DNA of 64,000 nt from the NCBI GenBank assembly GCA_020436935.1, contig JAGQWX010000014.1, positions 1 through 64,000 on the forward strand, written 5' to 3'. How positions within the stretch are numbered: the first letter of the stretch is position 1; each line of letters opens with the position of its first letter. The stretch is from Saprospiraceae bacterium. Its GTDB lineage: Bacteria; Bacteroidota; Bacteroidia; Chitinophagales; Saprospiraceae. The translations under genes were made by a program, and so were the position numbers. Of this stretch, positions 55,384 to 63,769 are shown piece by piece. Below the pieces are notes generated by a model. It was not told where the DNA came from and searched no databases. It saw only the letters and a program-made list of their open reading frames with translations.

Positions 55384-55865
55384 TCCAATTGTTTTAAAAT
55401 TTCAATTATAATTGGCTGATTCAACGTGGCCTTAGCGTTGAGCTTGTATGTATTTCAATCTCTTTTTATTTCCCGCAGACATACGCTGAAATGAGGTTGT
55501 TATTTGTTAAAGGTTAAAAGTTGAAAGTTAAAAGTTAAAAGTTGTAGATGCCTGAAATACGTTGACCGATATTTTAACCTTTTAGACGTTAAACTAGATT
55601 ATGGCCTAACAAAAAAGTCAATCGTTTAAAATTGAAAATAAGGTAATTCCGCCAGCTTCAAAGAAGCGCAATAAAAAGCTAAAAGCCAATCGCCCCCAGC
55701 TTCGAAGAAGCGCATAAAAAAAGCTAACAGCTAATTGCTAATCGCTAACAGCCAAACTCCACCAACTCCAAAATGCGCAAAATACCCCCAAAACCAAATA
55801 CCTCCCACCAATAAACCTTATATTTACCCCAACAATCATTTTAATTGAAGACATTAATTTTATAC
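55384..55865. other. Gene-free stretch with repeat phrases
   Basis: 482 bases with a CCCGCAGA-type element (55471-55500), AAAGTTAAAAG phrases, two copies of the CTTC(A/G)AAGAAGCGCA phrase with GCTAACAGCTAAT, and the TTATATTTACCCCAACAAT motif at 55818-55836. No gene is supported. Confidence 0.65.
55818..55836 (+). promoter_or_regulatory. Shared upstream motif, copy before GH53 gene
   Basis: Identical over 19 bases to 53690-53708 and placed 29 bases before the GH53 ATG; a promoter is likely. Confidence 0.5.
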
Positions 55866-57029
55866 ATGAAGTATGGTTTTTTGGTGTTGCTGGGGCTGAT
55901 CATTTTGGTATCGTGGTCTTGTGATAAAACTGTTGAGGAAGTGGATCCGGAGGTGCCAGTATTTTACAATGTCAATGATTTTGTCATGGGTGTAGACCTT
56001 TCATATGTAAATGCGGTACAGGATTATGGTGGTACATACAAAGATGAAAATGGAGAAACTGATCCTTTTATTATACTGAAAAACAAGGGTGCCAATTTGG
56101 TGCGGGTCCGTCTTTGGAACAACCCTCAATGGCAAACTCCACTTTACGGCTCACCTTATTACAGCAATTTGCAGGATGTCGAAAAAACGATTGCAAGGGC
56201 TAAGAAAGCAGGTATGGCAGTCAATCTGGACTTTCACTACAGTGACAACTGGGCAGATCCGGGAAAGCAGGAGACGCCGGCAGCATGGAAAAATTTAAAT
56301 GCAAATGATTTGCGAGACAGTGTGTACCAATACACGCTGGATGTTTTAAACCAACTTCACAAGAAAAATCTGACGCCGGAGTTTGTGCAGATTGGCAATG
56401 AAACAAATGGAGGAATGCTTTTTCCCTTAGGAAAGGTGAACAACAATGAATGGGGCAATTTTACTGCTTTACTCAATGCTGGCCTGGCGGCAGTGCAGGA
56501 TTTTGAAACTGCATCAGGCAAAGAAGTACAAACCATTCTGCATGTTGCTCAGTTGCAAAATGCAGATTGGTGGGCTAACGGTGTGATCAATCTGGGTAAG
56601 GTTGCACCATTCGACATCCTTGGTCTATCACATTATTTCGTTTGGTCAGAAGTACACGATATGAATGAAATAAAAAACATCATTGCCAGCTTAATTTCAA
56701 AATACAAGAGGAAAGTTATGGTCGTGGAAACTGCCTATCCCTGGACTTTTGAAAATGCCGACAGCTATACCAACATCATTCCCGGAACAAAAGGAGAGAC
56801 AGGTTACGGAGTCAGCCGGGATGCTCAAATCGAATACATGGAAGATTTGACCTCAGCAATATACAAAGCAGGTGGTTCAGGTATCATGTACTGGGAGCCG
56901 GCATGGATATCTTCTACTTTGCGCGATCAATGGGGAAAGGGCTCCAGTTGGGAAAACAATGCCTTTTTTGACTTTGGCGGCAATGTTTTACCGGTGGTCA
57001 AGTTCATGACAAAGGATTACAGTAAGTAA
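55866..57029 (+). CDS. GH53 arabinogalactan endo-beta-1,4-galactanase lipoprotein
   Basis: About 387 residues from the ATG at 55866 (MKYGFLVLLGLIILVSWSC, a lipoprotein signal with lipobox Cys19); an in-frame TTG lies at 55845. The catalytic domain matches GH53: FVMGVDLSYVNAVQDYGG, LVRVRLWNNP, VNLDFHYSDNWADPGKQ.TPAAW, the acid/base Glu179 in QIGNETNGG, LGLSHYFVW, and nucleophile Glu288 in VVETAYPW. GH53 enzymes cut beta-1,4-galactan side chains of pectin. No SusCD pair is adjacent, so it is an isolated surface enzyme. A terminator follows directly. Confidence 0.92.
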   Translation: MKYGFLVLLGLIILVSWSCDKTVEEVDPEVPVFYNVNDFVMGVDLSYVNAVQDYGGTYKDENGETDPFIILKNKGANLVRVRLWNNPQWQTPLYGSPYYSNLQDVEKTIARAKKAGMAVNLDFHYSDNWADPGKQETPAAWKNLNANDLRDSVYQYTLDVLNQLHKKNLTPEFVQIGNETNGGMLFPLGKVNNNEWGNFTALLNAGLAAVQDFETASGKEVQTILHVAQLQNADWWANGVINLGKVAPFDILGLSHYFVWSEVHDMNEIKNIIASLISKYKRKVMVVETAYPWTFENADSYTNIIPGTKGETGYGVSRDAQIEYMEDLTSAIYKAGGSGIMYWEPAWISSTLRDQWGKGSSWENNAFFDFGGNVLPVVKFMTKDYSK

Positions 57030-57031
57030 TT

Positions 57032-57079
57032 TACTCGTCTGTAAATCGACCATCCATTTACAGACGAGTATACCTTTTT
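57032..57079 (+). terminator. Perfect 15-bp stem terminator
   Basis: 57032-57046 pairs perfectly with 57056-57070 across a 9-base loop, followed by five T (57075-57079). It begins two bases after the GH53 stop and separates two convergent genes, so it can act on both. Confidence 0.85.
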
Positions 57080-57082
57080 GAA

Positions 57083-58243
57083 TTATACCTCTACCAATTC
57101 TTCTTTTATAGCATGAGGATACAATGCTTCCCTGTTCTGAAACTTCAGGATGTTTTCTTTAACAACTTTTCCCTGATCAATGTTGATGGCCCTTTTGATC
57201 GTAGGATTTTCCTGCCAGGCATCACGCCCTGAAACAACGGAGGGCAGGTGTACAATCAGTGCAGCAGAAATTGATCTCGTGGCACTTTCCCACAAATAAC
57301 TGGGACTGTGGTCCACTGCGTAATAGTCGATATTGTCCACAGAGATGATGGGTTCTTTGAATGAAGTTGGTTTGGCAAAATAAAAGCCCATGCCCTCATC
57401 GCAGCTCACATCAATGATCAAAGTACCCGGTCGCAGCATATCTTTTTCCTCTTCTTTTACATAATCAATGGGGTCGTCGATGTCCTGGTAAGTTCCGTTG
57501 ATGATGATTTCTGATTCGCTGATCAAATCCATCAGGGGGCGTTCCGAGCCATCGTGTTCAACGACCAGGAGGCGTGGTTCACCCTCATTGCCTTTCCTGA
57601 GTGTGGTATAATGCACATCCAAAACCTCTTCTCTGACCTCGTGATCGGGCCTTTGAATACAAATGGTGATGTCCCTGAATCCATGGGCTTTCATAGCGTA
57701 AATGGCTCCCCGACTTACTGCGCCAAAGCTGAAAATGATGACCTTGCGCTGATTGCCATAATGTCCGTCAATGCCCCGGAGCTGCAATGCATGAATAACG
57801 GCGCAATAGCCGGCCATTTCGTTGTTTTTATAAAAGGTATGCCTCCCCATCTGTCCGCCAGGATACCAAACGTACATGTCTTCAAAGGCAATCAAAGTGA
57901 GCTTTTTATCAATAGCTGTCTGTGTGATCGCTGGTTGTTGAGCGCAATGGGGATAGCCCCATAAAATCCCATTGGGCCTCATCTCTTCAAGGTCGGCAAG
58001 TACGGGCTTGGCTATGATGACACCATCCATACGCTGGAGGATTTCCTCTCTGGACGCCAATCCTCCGCAAAGGGCTGCAATTTCTTTATCTTCCATCTGG
58101 AAGGGCGCACCATAACCTTTTTCAAAAATCAGTTGTTTTCTGAATTTTTCAGGAATCCTCATCATGTGTTCGGGGTGAATGGGTAAACGTCTTTCGTTTT
58201 CTTTTCTGGAGCGCCCAATGACGCCCATTTTTAGCATGTTCAT
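57083..58243 (-). CDS. Alanine dehydrogenase / N5-(carboxyethyl)ornithine synthase-family enzyme
   Basis: 386 residues. The N-terminal half follows the Ala-dehydrogenase/PNT-N pattern (GVIGRSRKENERRLPIHPEHM, FEKGYGAPFQMEDKEIAALCGGLASREEIL, ILWGYPHCAQQ, LTLIAFEDMYVW). A Rossmann domain follows with KVIIFSFGAVSRGAIYAMKAHGFRDITI, and later IIINGTYQDIDDPIDYV and DVSCDEGMGFYFAKPTSF. The closest known relatives are N5-(carboxyethyl)ornithine synthases and saccharopine/alanine dehydrogenase-like enzymes, which reductively join an amino acid and a keto acid using NAD(P)H. Substrates cannot be fixed from sequence. It is monocistronic, converging with the GH53 gene. Confidence 0.78.
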   Translation of the reverse strand: MNMLKMGVIGRSRKENERRLPIHPEHMMRIPEKFRKQLIFEKGYGAPFQMEDKEIAALCGGLASREEILQRMDGVIIAKPVLADLEEMRPNGILWGYPHCAQQPAITQTAIDKKLTLIAFEDMYVWYPGGQMGRHTFYKNNEMAGYCAVIHALQLRGIDGHYGNQRKVIIFSFGAVSRGAIYAMKAHGFRDITICIQRPDHEVREEVLDVHYTTLRKGNEGEPRLLVVEHDGSERPLMDLISESEIIINGTYQDIDDPIDYVKEEEKDMLRPGTLIIDVSCDEGMGFYFAKPTSFKEPIISVDNIDYYAVDHSPSYLWESATRSISAALIVHLPSVVSGRDAWQENPTIKRAINIDQGKVVKENILKFQNREALYPHAIKEELVEV

Positions 58244-59945
58244 ATATTAAGTTTTTTGAAAGCCTGCCGGCCTTCTGATTTGTATAAAATGGAGATCAGC
58301 CTGGTGTCCTATTCAAATTTGCAAATGCAGAAATTAGAATATTGAATTTTTTTTTCCTCAGGACATAGTACTTACTGTATTGACTGATGCAATGGTGAAT
58401 TCCTCATTATACAAAAAAAATCGCACAATTCCAAATATTGGGGAGAGATCAAGGAAAGAAGGTGGATTTTAAATTACGAATTACGAATTACGAATTACGA
58501 ATTACGAATTACGAATTACGAATTTGTTTTCTTAATCATAATTGAATGATGAAATTAGAATATTAGCTCAAAGCCTAACCTATTAGTTATCAGCTTTTTT
58601 TCTCACTGAAAGGCAGATAGTTAGAGTTTTTATGATTTCAAGGATGATTCTCGTCCACCAAAGACGGCTTCGACTCCGCTCAGCCACCTTAATTGAATCA
58701 GAGCATAGTTTTGACATTTTATTTCCCGCAGAAAACGCAGATTGTCTCGCAGATTTACGCAGAAAGTGATTGATGCCTTTAGAAGGCGAAGCAAAATCTA
58801 ACACCTAATACCTCTTCCCAAGACTATTCCCTCATTCCTGCATCCCTCTACCCTGGCCCTAAAGGGAATCCGCCCATAATTCCTCTTTTGCCAAACAGCT
58901 AACTCACCAAAATTCCACAACTAAAGACCAATAACTAAAGACCAAAAGGCGGCTTCGACTCCGCTCAACCACCTGAATTGGTTTAATTACGAATCTTCAA
59001 TTACGAATTACGAATTATTTTGATCAAGTTCTAAAGCTTTAAAGTGTATCAAATGAAACGAAACTCTAAATGATTCTTGATATATTAATGGTGAACAATG
59101 AATTCTTTGCGCCCCTCAAACTTTACCCCCTCTTTGCGCCATTGCGAGAGATAATGCAATTTCTTATTTTAGAGTTTGGTCATTTTCATGTCAGCCAATA
59201 CCATGAGGTCTAAATGAGATATCAATTAAGCCAAAGACCAACACCTAAAGACCAAAGACGGCTTCGGCTTCGCTCAGCCACCTGAGTTGGTTTAATTACG
59301 AATCTTCAATTACGAATTAAAAATCTGGGAGTAAAAGATGTAGTAAATGTGACATATACGTCATCAATTTTCCAATCTAATTTCTAACACCTAACACCTA
59401 ACCCCTCATACCACCTTTTCTAAATCCCGGCATATAACAAAAGTTATATTTCACCAACCAATATCTATCCGCATTTTTGTACTGTGTAATTATTCCATGA
59501 TTGACTAATTGGCTCTGCCAGTTAGAATATAAATTCCGGCTATGGTATAGCACCAAGGGTATTTTGAGGTGCTTTTTTGGAAGTCCTTTCCATATATACC
59601 TGGCTGGAATTCAATACCGAACCCCAGAAAGAAGTGTATGCGCAGGACCGTCCTATGGCGGTCTGCGTATATACCAATACTTAAGAAAATGTCGTCGTAT
59701 TCCTCATATCCCATTGAATTTTGGATGTGAGTAGTTTTAAAATGTAATGCAATGGTCAAAATATACTGCCCTCAGGAGGATATTATTTCTGAAATGAATA
59801 ATCGGGATATTACCGTTGCTGTAAATTGTTTAACTTAACCTTCAAAACCACACCAACTTATTTAACCGCTGATAGACACTGTTTTCTGCGGAAATGTTTG
59901 GCTGCAATTTGAATTTTTAACTTCAATAAACATAAACTATTTACA
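58244..59945. other. 1.7-kb gene-free region rich in dispersed repeats
   Basis: No defensible gene. It contains a heptamer array (58473-58521), a CCCGCAGAAA element (58723-58770), three copies of the 23-bp GGCTTCG element (58666-58688, 58951-58973, 59260-59282), a TTCTTTGCGC...TTGCGAGAGA element (59102-59155), and a variant of the shared upstream motif (59444-59462). Between 59501 and 59759 both strands have ~80-codon frames without recognisable domains, possibly a decayed gene. Confidence 0.65.
58473..58521. repeat. Heptamer tandem repeat ATTACGA, seven copies
   Basis: Seven perfect consecutive 7-base units; shorter versions recur near 58985-59015 and 59290-59315. Confidence 0.9.
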
Positions 59946-60434
59946 ATGAAAAATCTCATTATAGGTTTGCTCGCAATTGCAGTTTTGGTAGAAGCTTATT
60001 TCTTGTTTTTTGCGCCACCGCGAAAGGCTATAGAACAATACAAAATTCCGATACCATATGCACAAAGCTTGATCAAAAACTTTCAGGAGTCTGCACAACT
60101 AAAAGATTCTACAGTCGAGCTAACACAAAATATATTTTTTCCAAAAGTATTGCTTGATGCTTTATGCCATGATATAAAAAAATTGCCCGGAAAAAACTCA
60201 GATAAGGGATTTAGAATTTATCTGGCAAAATATGGTAAACTTGATGCCGACGAGAAGGAGATTCCGGATTTGGAAGGTAAATTGACAGTGGTTTTGAAGG
60301 CCAGTTCAAAAGTCAGAGATATACCCATTAATGGACAAGCTATTGTTGAGCCTACTCCGCAAGGTGTTTATGCTTACAATTACGGCGAAATTTGTCCCAG
60401 GATGTGTGATGATGGCGATGAACTTGGTAATTAA
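59946..60434 (+). CDS. Small membrane-anchored protein of unknown function
   Basis: 162 residues with an N-terminal hydrophobic anchor (LIIGLLAIAVLVEAYFLFF) and a soluble periplasmic domain (PRKAIEQYKIPIPYAQSLIKNFQES, then LEGKLTVVLKASSKVRDI, VYAYNYGEICPRMCDDGDELGN). The C-terminal CPRMC pair may form a disulphide. No family recognised. It is the first gene of an apparent operon with a 7-TM-like protein, a histidine kinase and a response regulator (10 bases to the next start), so it may be part of the sensed signal path. Confidence 0.75.
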   Translation: MKNLIIGLLAIAVLVEAYFLFFAPPRKAIEQYKIPIPYAQSLIKNFQESAQLKDSTVELTQNIFFPKVLLDALCHDIKKLPGKNSDKGFRIYLAKYGKLDADEKEIPDLEGKLTVVLKASSKVRDIPINGQAIVEPTPQGVYAYNYGEICPRMCDDGDELGN

Positions 60435-60443
60435 CAGGTAAGT

Positions 60444-61094
60444 ATGTTGAAAATATCATTATACGAGTGGTTGTTGTTGGCTTCATGTGGTGTTGCCATC
60501 TACAAAAAAGTTCAAGGATACAAGTTGTTGCCTTTGCTCATGGAGTTTTTGCTGATAGCTGTGGCGTTTGAGCTATTCATTACATTTTATTGGAGGGATT
60601 GGGATTTTGCAGATCAAAAGTATTTTGAAAATAATTTACTCCCTTATAATGTCTTTGGATTGATCTGCGCATCCTATTACATATTTGTCTTTTTTCCATT
60701 CATTCAGGATAAATTCAAATTACCGCTGAAAATAGGGATCGCTTTGTGGTTACTTATCTCGGTGTACTGGCTGACAAAATACGGATGGATTAATGTCAAT
60801 TACGCCCATTACATCTCCGGTATGGCCATTGCAATGATTTTGATTTTTAATTACCTCTACAGATTGGTTTATAAAGAGTCCCATACCAGTTTAAAGAACA
60901 ATGCTTACTTTTACTTGGGACTTGGAGTATTGATATTCATGTTTACCAGCTTTCCCATATTGTTTTTTATCAATTATTTTGTAATGGATGAAAGCAGAAG
61001 TGACTTTTACGCCATCATTTTGAAGTACGGAAATATATTTCTAAGTTCAGCTTATTTAGGTGCTGCCATATGCTCGAAGGAGAAGATTTCATAA
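60444..61094 (+). CDS. Seven-TM-like membrane protein, sensor partner of the kinase
   Basis: 216 residues with about seven hydrophobic segments (EWLLLASCGVAIY, LLPLLMEFLLIAVAFELFI, YNVFGLICASYYIFVFFPF, LPLKIGIALWLLISVYWL, YISGMAIAMILIFNYLY, YFYLGLGVLIFMFTSFPILFFINYF, YGNIFLSSAYLGAAIC). This layout resembles 7-TM sensor modules that are often fused to histidine kinases. Its 3' end overlaps the kinase gene by 25 bases in another frame, so the two are translationally coupled and probably form a split sensor kinase. Its ligand is unknown. Confidence 0.72.
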   Translation: MLKISLYEWLLLASCGVAIYKKVQGYKLLPLLMEFLLIAVAFELFITFYWRDWDFADQKYFENNLLPYNVFGLICASYYIFVFFPFIQDKFKLPLKIGIALWLLISVYWLTKYGWINVNYAHYISGMAIAMILIFNYLYRLVYKESHTSLKNNAYFYLGLGVLIFMFTSFPILFFINYFVMDESRSDFYAIILKYGNIFLSSAYLGAAICSKEKIS

Positions 61095-61864
61095 TCAAAA
61101 TCATATTGGTATCTTTTACCATGCCCATCTTGCTGTCAGGCTTGTTGATTTGGTTTTTTATTTCTTTCAATAAAAGAAAAATACAGCACGAACTTGAAAT
61201 GAAGGATGCGGCCATTCGAGAACAAACGCTATTGCTGGAAAAGCAAAATGCATTACAAATGGAACGTTCGAGGATTGCAGCTGAAATGCACGATGACCTC
61301 GGAGGCGGCCTCACCACAATCAAGTTTTTGGGACAAAAGGTAATGCGAAACATCGATAATCCGGATCAAAAGGATGGTGTTGAAAAGATCATCCATCAAT
61401 CAAAAAAGTTGATTGAGAATATGGGAGAAATCATCTGGGCCATGAATGCCGACAATGATACGTTGGATAAACTCATAGCGTATTCCCGAAGATTTGCCCT
61501 TGAATTTTTGGAAGAGTACGACATTGATTTCACTTATAAAATAGAAGGCGAAGTTGATGGAATACATCTTACCGGTGAGAAAAGACGCAATTTTTTCCTC
61601 TTGCTCAAAGAAAGTTTGCACAACATTGTCAAACATGCGGAAGCGAGTAAAGTGGACATACTTTGGATTTTGGAAAACGATCAACTCACGCTCAGCATCT
61701 CGGATAATGGGAAAGGTCTGAAAAGGTCTCCGGATGCACAGGGTAATGGTTTGAAGAACATGTCGAAGAGGGCACAGGATATGGGTGGTGAAATGATGAC
61801 CAAACATCCGCCCAACAATGGCCTCGTCATTATCGTCAGTGTTCCTTTGGCAGAAAAGAACTAA
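61070..61864 (+). CDS. Sensor histidine kinase, HisKA_3/NarL-UhpB type
   Basis: 264 residues. One N-terminal transmembrane segment (about 9-33) leads into a coiled coil and the dimerisation/phosphoacceptor helix RSRIAAEMHDDLGGGLTTIKFLG, with His74 the phosphorylated residue. The ATPase domain has an N-box-type ESLHNIVKHAEASKVDI, a G1 box ISDNGKGL and a later NGLKNMSKRAQDMGGEM block. The periplasmic part is negligible, so input must come from the overlapping 7-TM-like protein upstream. The cognate regulator begins 54 bases downstream. Confidence 0.92.
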   Translation: MLEGEDFIIKIILVSFTMPILLSGLLIWFFISFNKRKIQHELEMKDAAIREQTLLLEKQNALQMERSRIAAEMHDDLGGGLTTIKFLGQKVMRNIDNPDQKDGVEKIIHQSKKLIENMGEIIWAMNADNDTLDKLIAYSRRFALEFLEEYDIDFTYKIEGEVDGIHLTGEKRRNFFLLLKESLHNIVKHAEASKVDILWILENDQLTLSISDNGKGLKRSPDAQGNGLKNMSKRAQDMGGEMMTKHPPNNGLVIIVSVPLAEKN

Positions 61865-61917
61865 CTTTACGTAAAGAAGGAGAGACATAGCCGTAAGAAC
61901 GGCTTAACAATTCAAGA

Positions 61918-62556
61918 ATGAATAAAGAAGGTGCAAAAATAAGAATTGGAGTCGTTGAAGACATGCTGGAGGTCGCTCAGGAGATCAGGCACATGATCAA
62001 TGAGGAAGAGGACATGGTGTGCACACAGGTGTATGGCAATGCCGAAGAAGCTCTTGTTTTTCTGAATAAGTTTCCACCGGATGTTGTGGTCTGTGATATT
62101 GGACTGCCGGGAATGAATGGCATCGAACTCATCCGAAAACTGAGCACAGATATACCCTCCACTGCCATTTGTATGTTCACTGTTTTTGACGATAATGAAA
62201 ACATTTTTGAGAGCCTAAAGGCGGGTGCCAAGGGTTATATCCTGAAAAATGCTTCGCCAAAGTCATTCATTGCTGCACTAAGGGAATTGAAGGAAGGGGG
62301 TTCGCCCATGAGCCCCAATATCGCCCGCAAAGTCATCGATTCATTTTCCAGTCACCACCACTCAGAAATCAAACCCGAATACAATCTCACCCATCGTGAA
62401 TCAGAACTACTGGAATTACTTTCCAAGGGGCTGCTATACAAAGAAATCGCTGATAAGCTCGAAATTACCACAGGAACGGTGAAGCAGCACATCCATAAAA
62501 TTTACGAAAAACTTCAGGTCAATAACAGAACCGAAGCCATCAATAAGTGGAGGTAA
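61918..62556 (+). CDS. LuxR/NarL-family response regulator
   Basis: 212 residues. The receiver domain has the acidic pair VVEDM near 12-16, phosphoacceptor Asp60 in VVVCDIGLPGMNG, switch Thr in CMFTVFDD and Lys in YILKNASP. The DNA-binding domain (about 148-207) is a LuxR-type HTH (LTHRESELLELLSKGLLYKEIADKLEITTGTVKQHIHKIYEKLQVNNRTEAI). It should be phosphorylated by the adjacent kinase and regulate envelope or metabolic genes. It has the ATG at 61918 with a purine-rich stretch GGAGAG about 35 bases upstream. It is the last gene before the repeat-rich region. Confidence 0.94.
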   Translation: MNKEGAKIRIGVVEDMLEVAQEIRHMINEEEDMVCTQVYGNAEEALVFLNKFPPDVVVCDIGLPGMNGIELIRKLSTDIPSTAICMFTVFDDNENIFESLKAGAKGYILKNASPKSFIAALRELKEGGSPMSPNIARKVIDSFSSHHHSEIKPEYNLTHRESELLELLSKGLLYKEIADKLEITTGTVKQHIHKIYEKLQVNNRTEAINKWR

Positions 62557-62773
62557 AAGGGATGCTTGGTTAAAAGTTAAAGGTTAAAAGTTAAAGGGTG
62601 CGGAGGGCCAAAATTCCGCATGGGGTGACATTATTATGGCAAATCCATGAAACCCGAATTCCTGATTTTGGAGGATTTTTGACTAAAAATCATGAAAAAT
62701 ACTAAGGCAAGGCTTCGGCTCCGCTCAGCCACCTATCTCAGAAATGCAGTCACTAAAATGCCAAAACGCCAAT

Positions 62774-63071
62774 CCAAAAATACAAAAGCCTGCTATTTAT
62801 TTCCCGCAGAATTACGCTGAAATTTGCGCAGAAATGCGCAGAAAAGATGCCAGAAAAAGATTAATAGTTAAAGGATAATGGTGGTTGAGGATTAGTATAT
62901 GGAGAGCCAAAACCCCGCATGGGGTGACATTATTATAGCAAATCCATGAAACCCCGATATCTTCATTTTGGCGGGATTTTTGACCAAAAATCATGACAAA
63001 ATACTAAGGCAAGGCTTCGGCTCCGCTCAGCCACCTATTGTAAAGTTGATATAAGCCACTAACACGACAAA
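62774..63071. repeat. Duplicated intergenic block, copy A (B at 63233-63530)
   Basis: Copies A and B align with a constant offset of 459 bases over about 300 bases. Each contains a CCCGCAGAA-type element, a CCCCGCATGGGG palindrome (62913-62924 in copy A), a near-palindromic CATTTTGG...CAAAAATCATGA stretch and the 23-bp GGCTTCG element. Confidence 0.85.
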
Positions 63072-63232
63072 GCACCAAAATGCCAAAGCGCCAAAATGCC
63101 AAAGCGCCAACATCCAAAAACGAATAGACCTCCGGATTCTTTGCGCTCTCAATTTTCACCACCTCTTTGCGCCATTGCGAGAGACAAATGATGTAATTCT
63201 TTATTGGATGCCAAGGCACCAAAATGCCAATC

Positions 63233-63530
63233 CCCAAAATAAAAAAGCCCGTTATTTATTTCCCTCAGAATTACGCTGAAATTTGCGCAGAACTTCGCAG
63301 AAAAAATGCCAGAAAAGGGTTAAAAGCTAAAGGATAAAGGTGGTTGAGGATTAGTATATGGAGAGCCAAAACCCCGCATGGGGTGAAATTATTATAGCAA
63401 ATCCATGAAACCCCATATTCCTCATTTTGGCGGGATTTTTGACCAAAAATCATGACAAAATACTAAGACAAGGCTTCGGCTCCGCTCAGCCACCAATTGT
63501 AAAGTTGATATAAGCCACTAACACGCCAAA
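63233..63530. repeat. Duplicated intergenic block, copy B
   Basis: Second copy of the block described at 62774-63071; differs by scattered substitutions. Confidence 0.85.
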
Positions 63531-63769
63531 GCGCCAAAGTGCCAAAGCGCCAACACGCCAATCCCCAACACACCAACTTCCAAAACGAATAGTCCTCCGG
63601 ATTCTTTGCGCTCTCAATTTTCACCACCTCTTTGTACTATTGCGAGAGACCAATTCTGTAATTCTTTGTAGGATGCCATAGCGCCAAAGTGCCAACACCC
63701 AAACCGCCAACTCGCCAAAGCGCCAACATACCAAAGCGCCAAAATGCCAAAGCACCAAAACGCCCAAAA

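Larger units (their letters stand above)
62557..63769. other. 1.2-kb gene-free region made of repeat blocks
   Basis: No gene. It holds a ~300-bp block twice (62774-63071 and 63233-63530, offset 459 bases) plus a partial third (62603-62733), joined by minisatellite-like GCCAAAGC/GCCAAAAT runs. The two 60-residue minus-strand frames in the block (62812-62994, 63271-63453) are products of the repeat and not genes. Confidence 0.75.

Noticed and set aside
58583-58804. 73-residue minus-strand frame
   Set aside because: Runs through dispersed repeat elements (CCCGCAGAAA and the 23-base element); no homologous domain.
59501-59759. 77- and 84-residue frames on both strands
   Set aside because: No recognisable domain or signal; too weak to call a gene, though it might be a decayed one.
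62812-63453. Two similar 60-residue minus-strand frames (62812-62994 and 63271-63453)
   Set aside because: They are produced by the duplicated intergenic block, and show no start or codon features of a gene.
62557-63769. Possible CRISPR or tRNA cluster in GCCAAAGC runs
   Set aside because: Units vary in length and overlap; no spacer structure and no cloverleaf.
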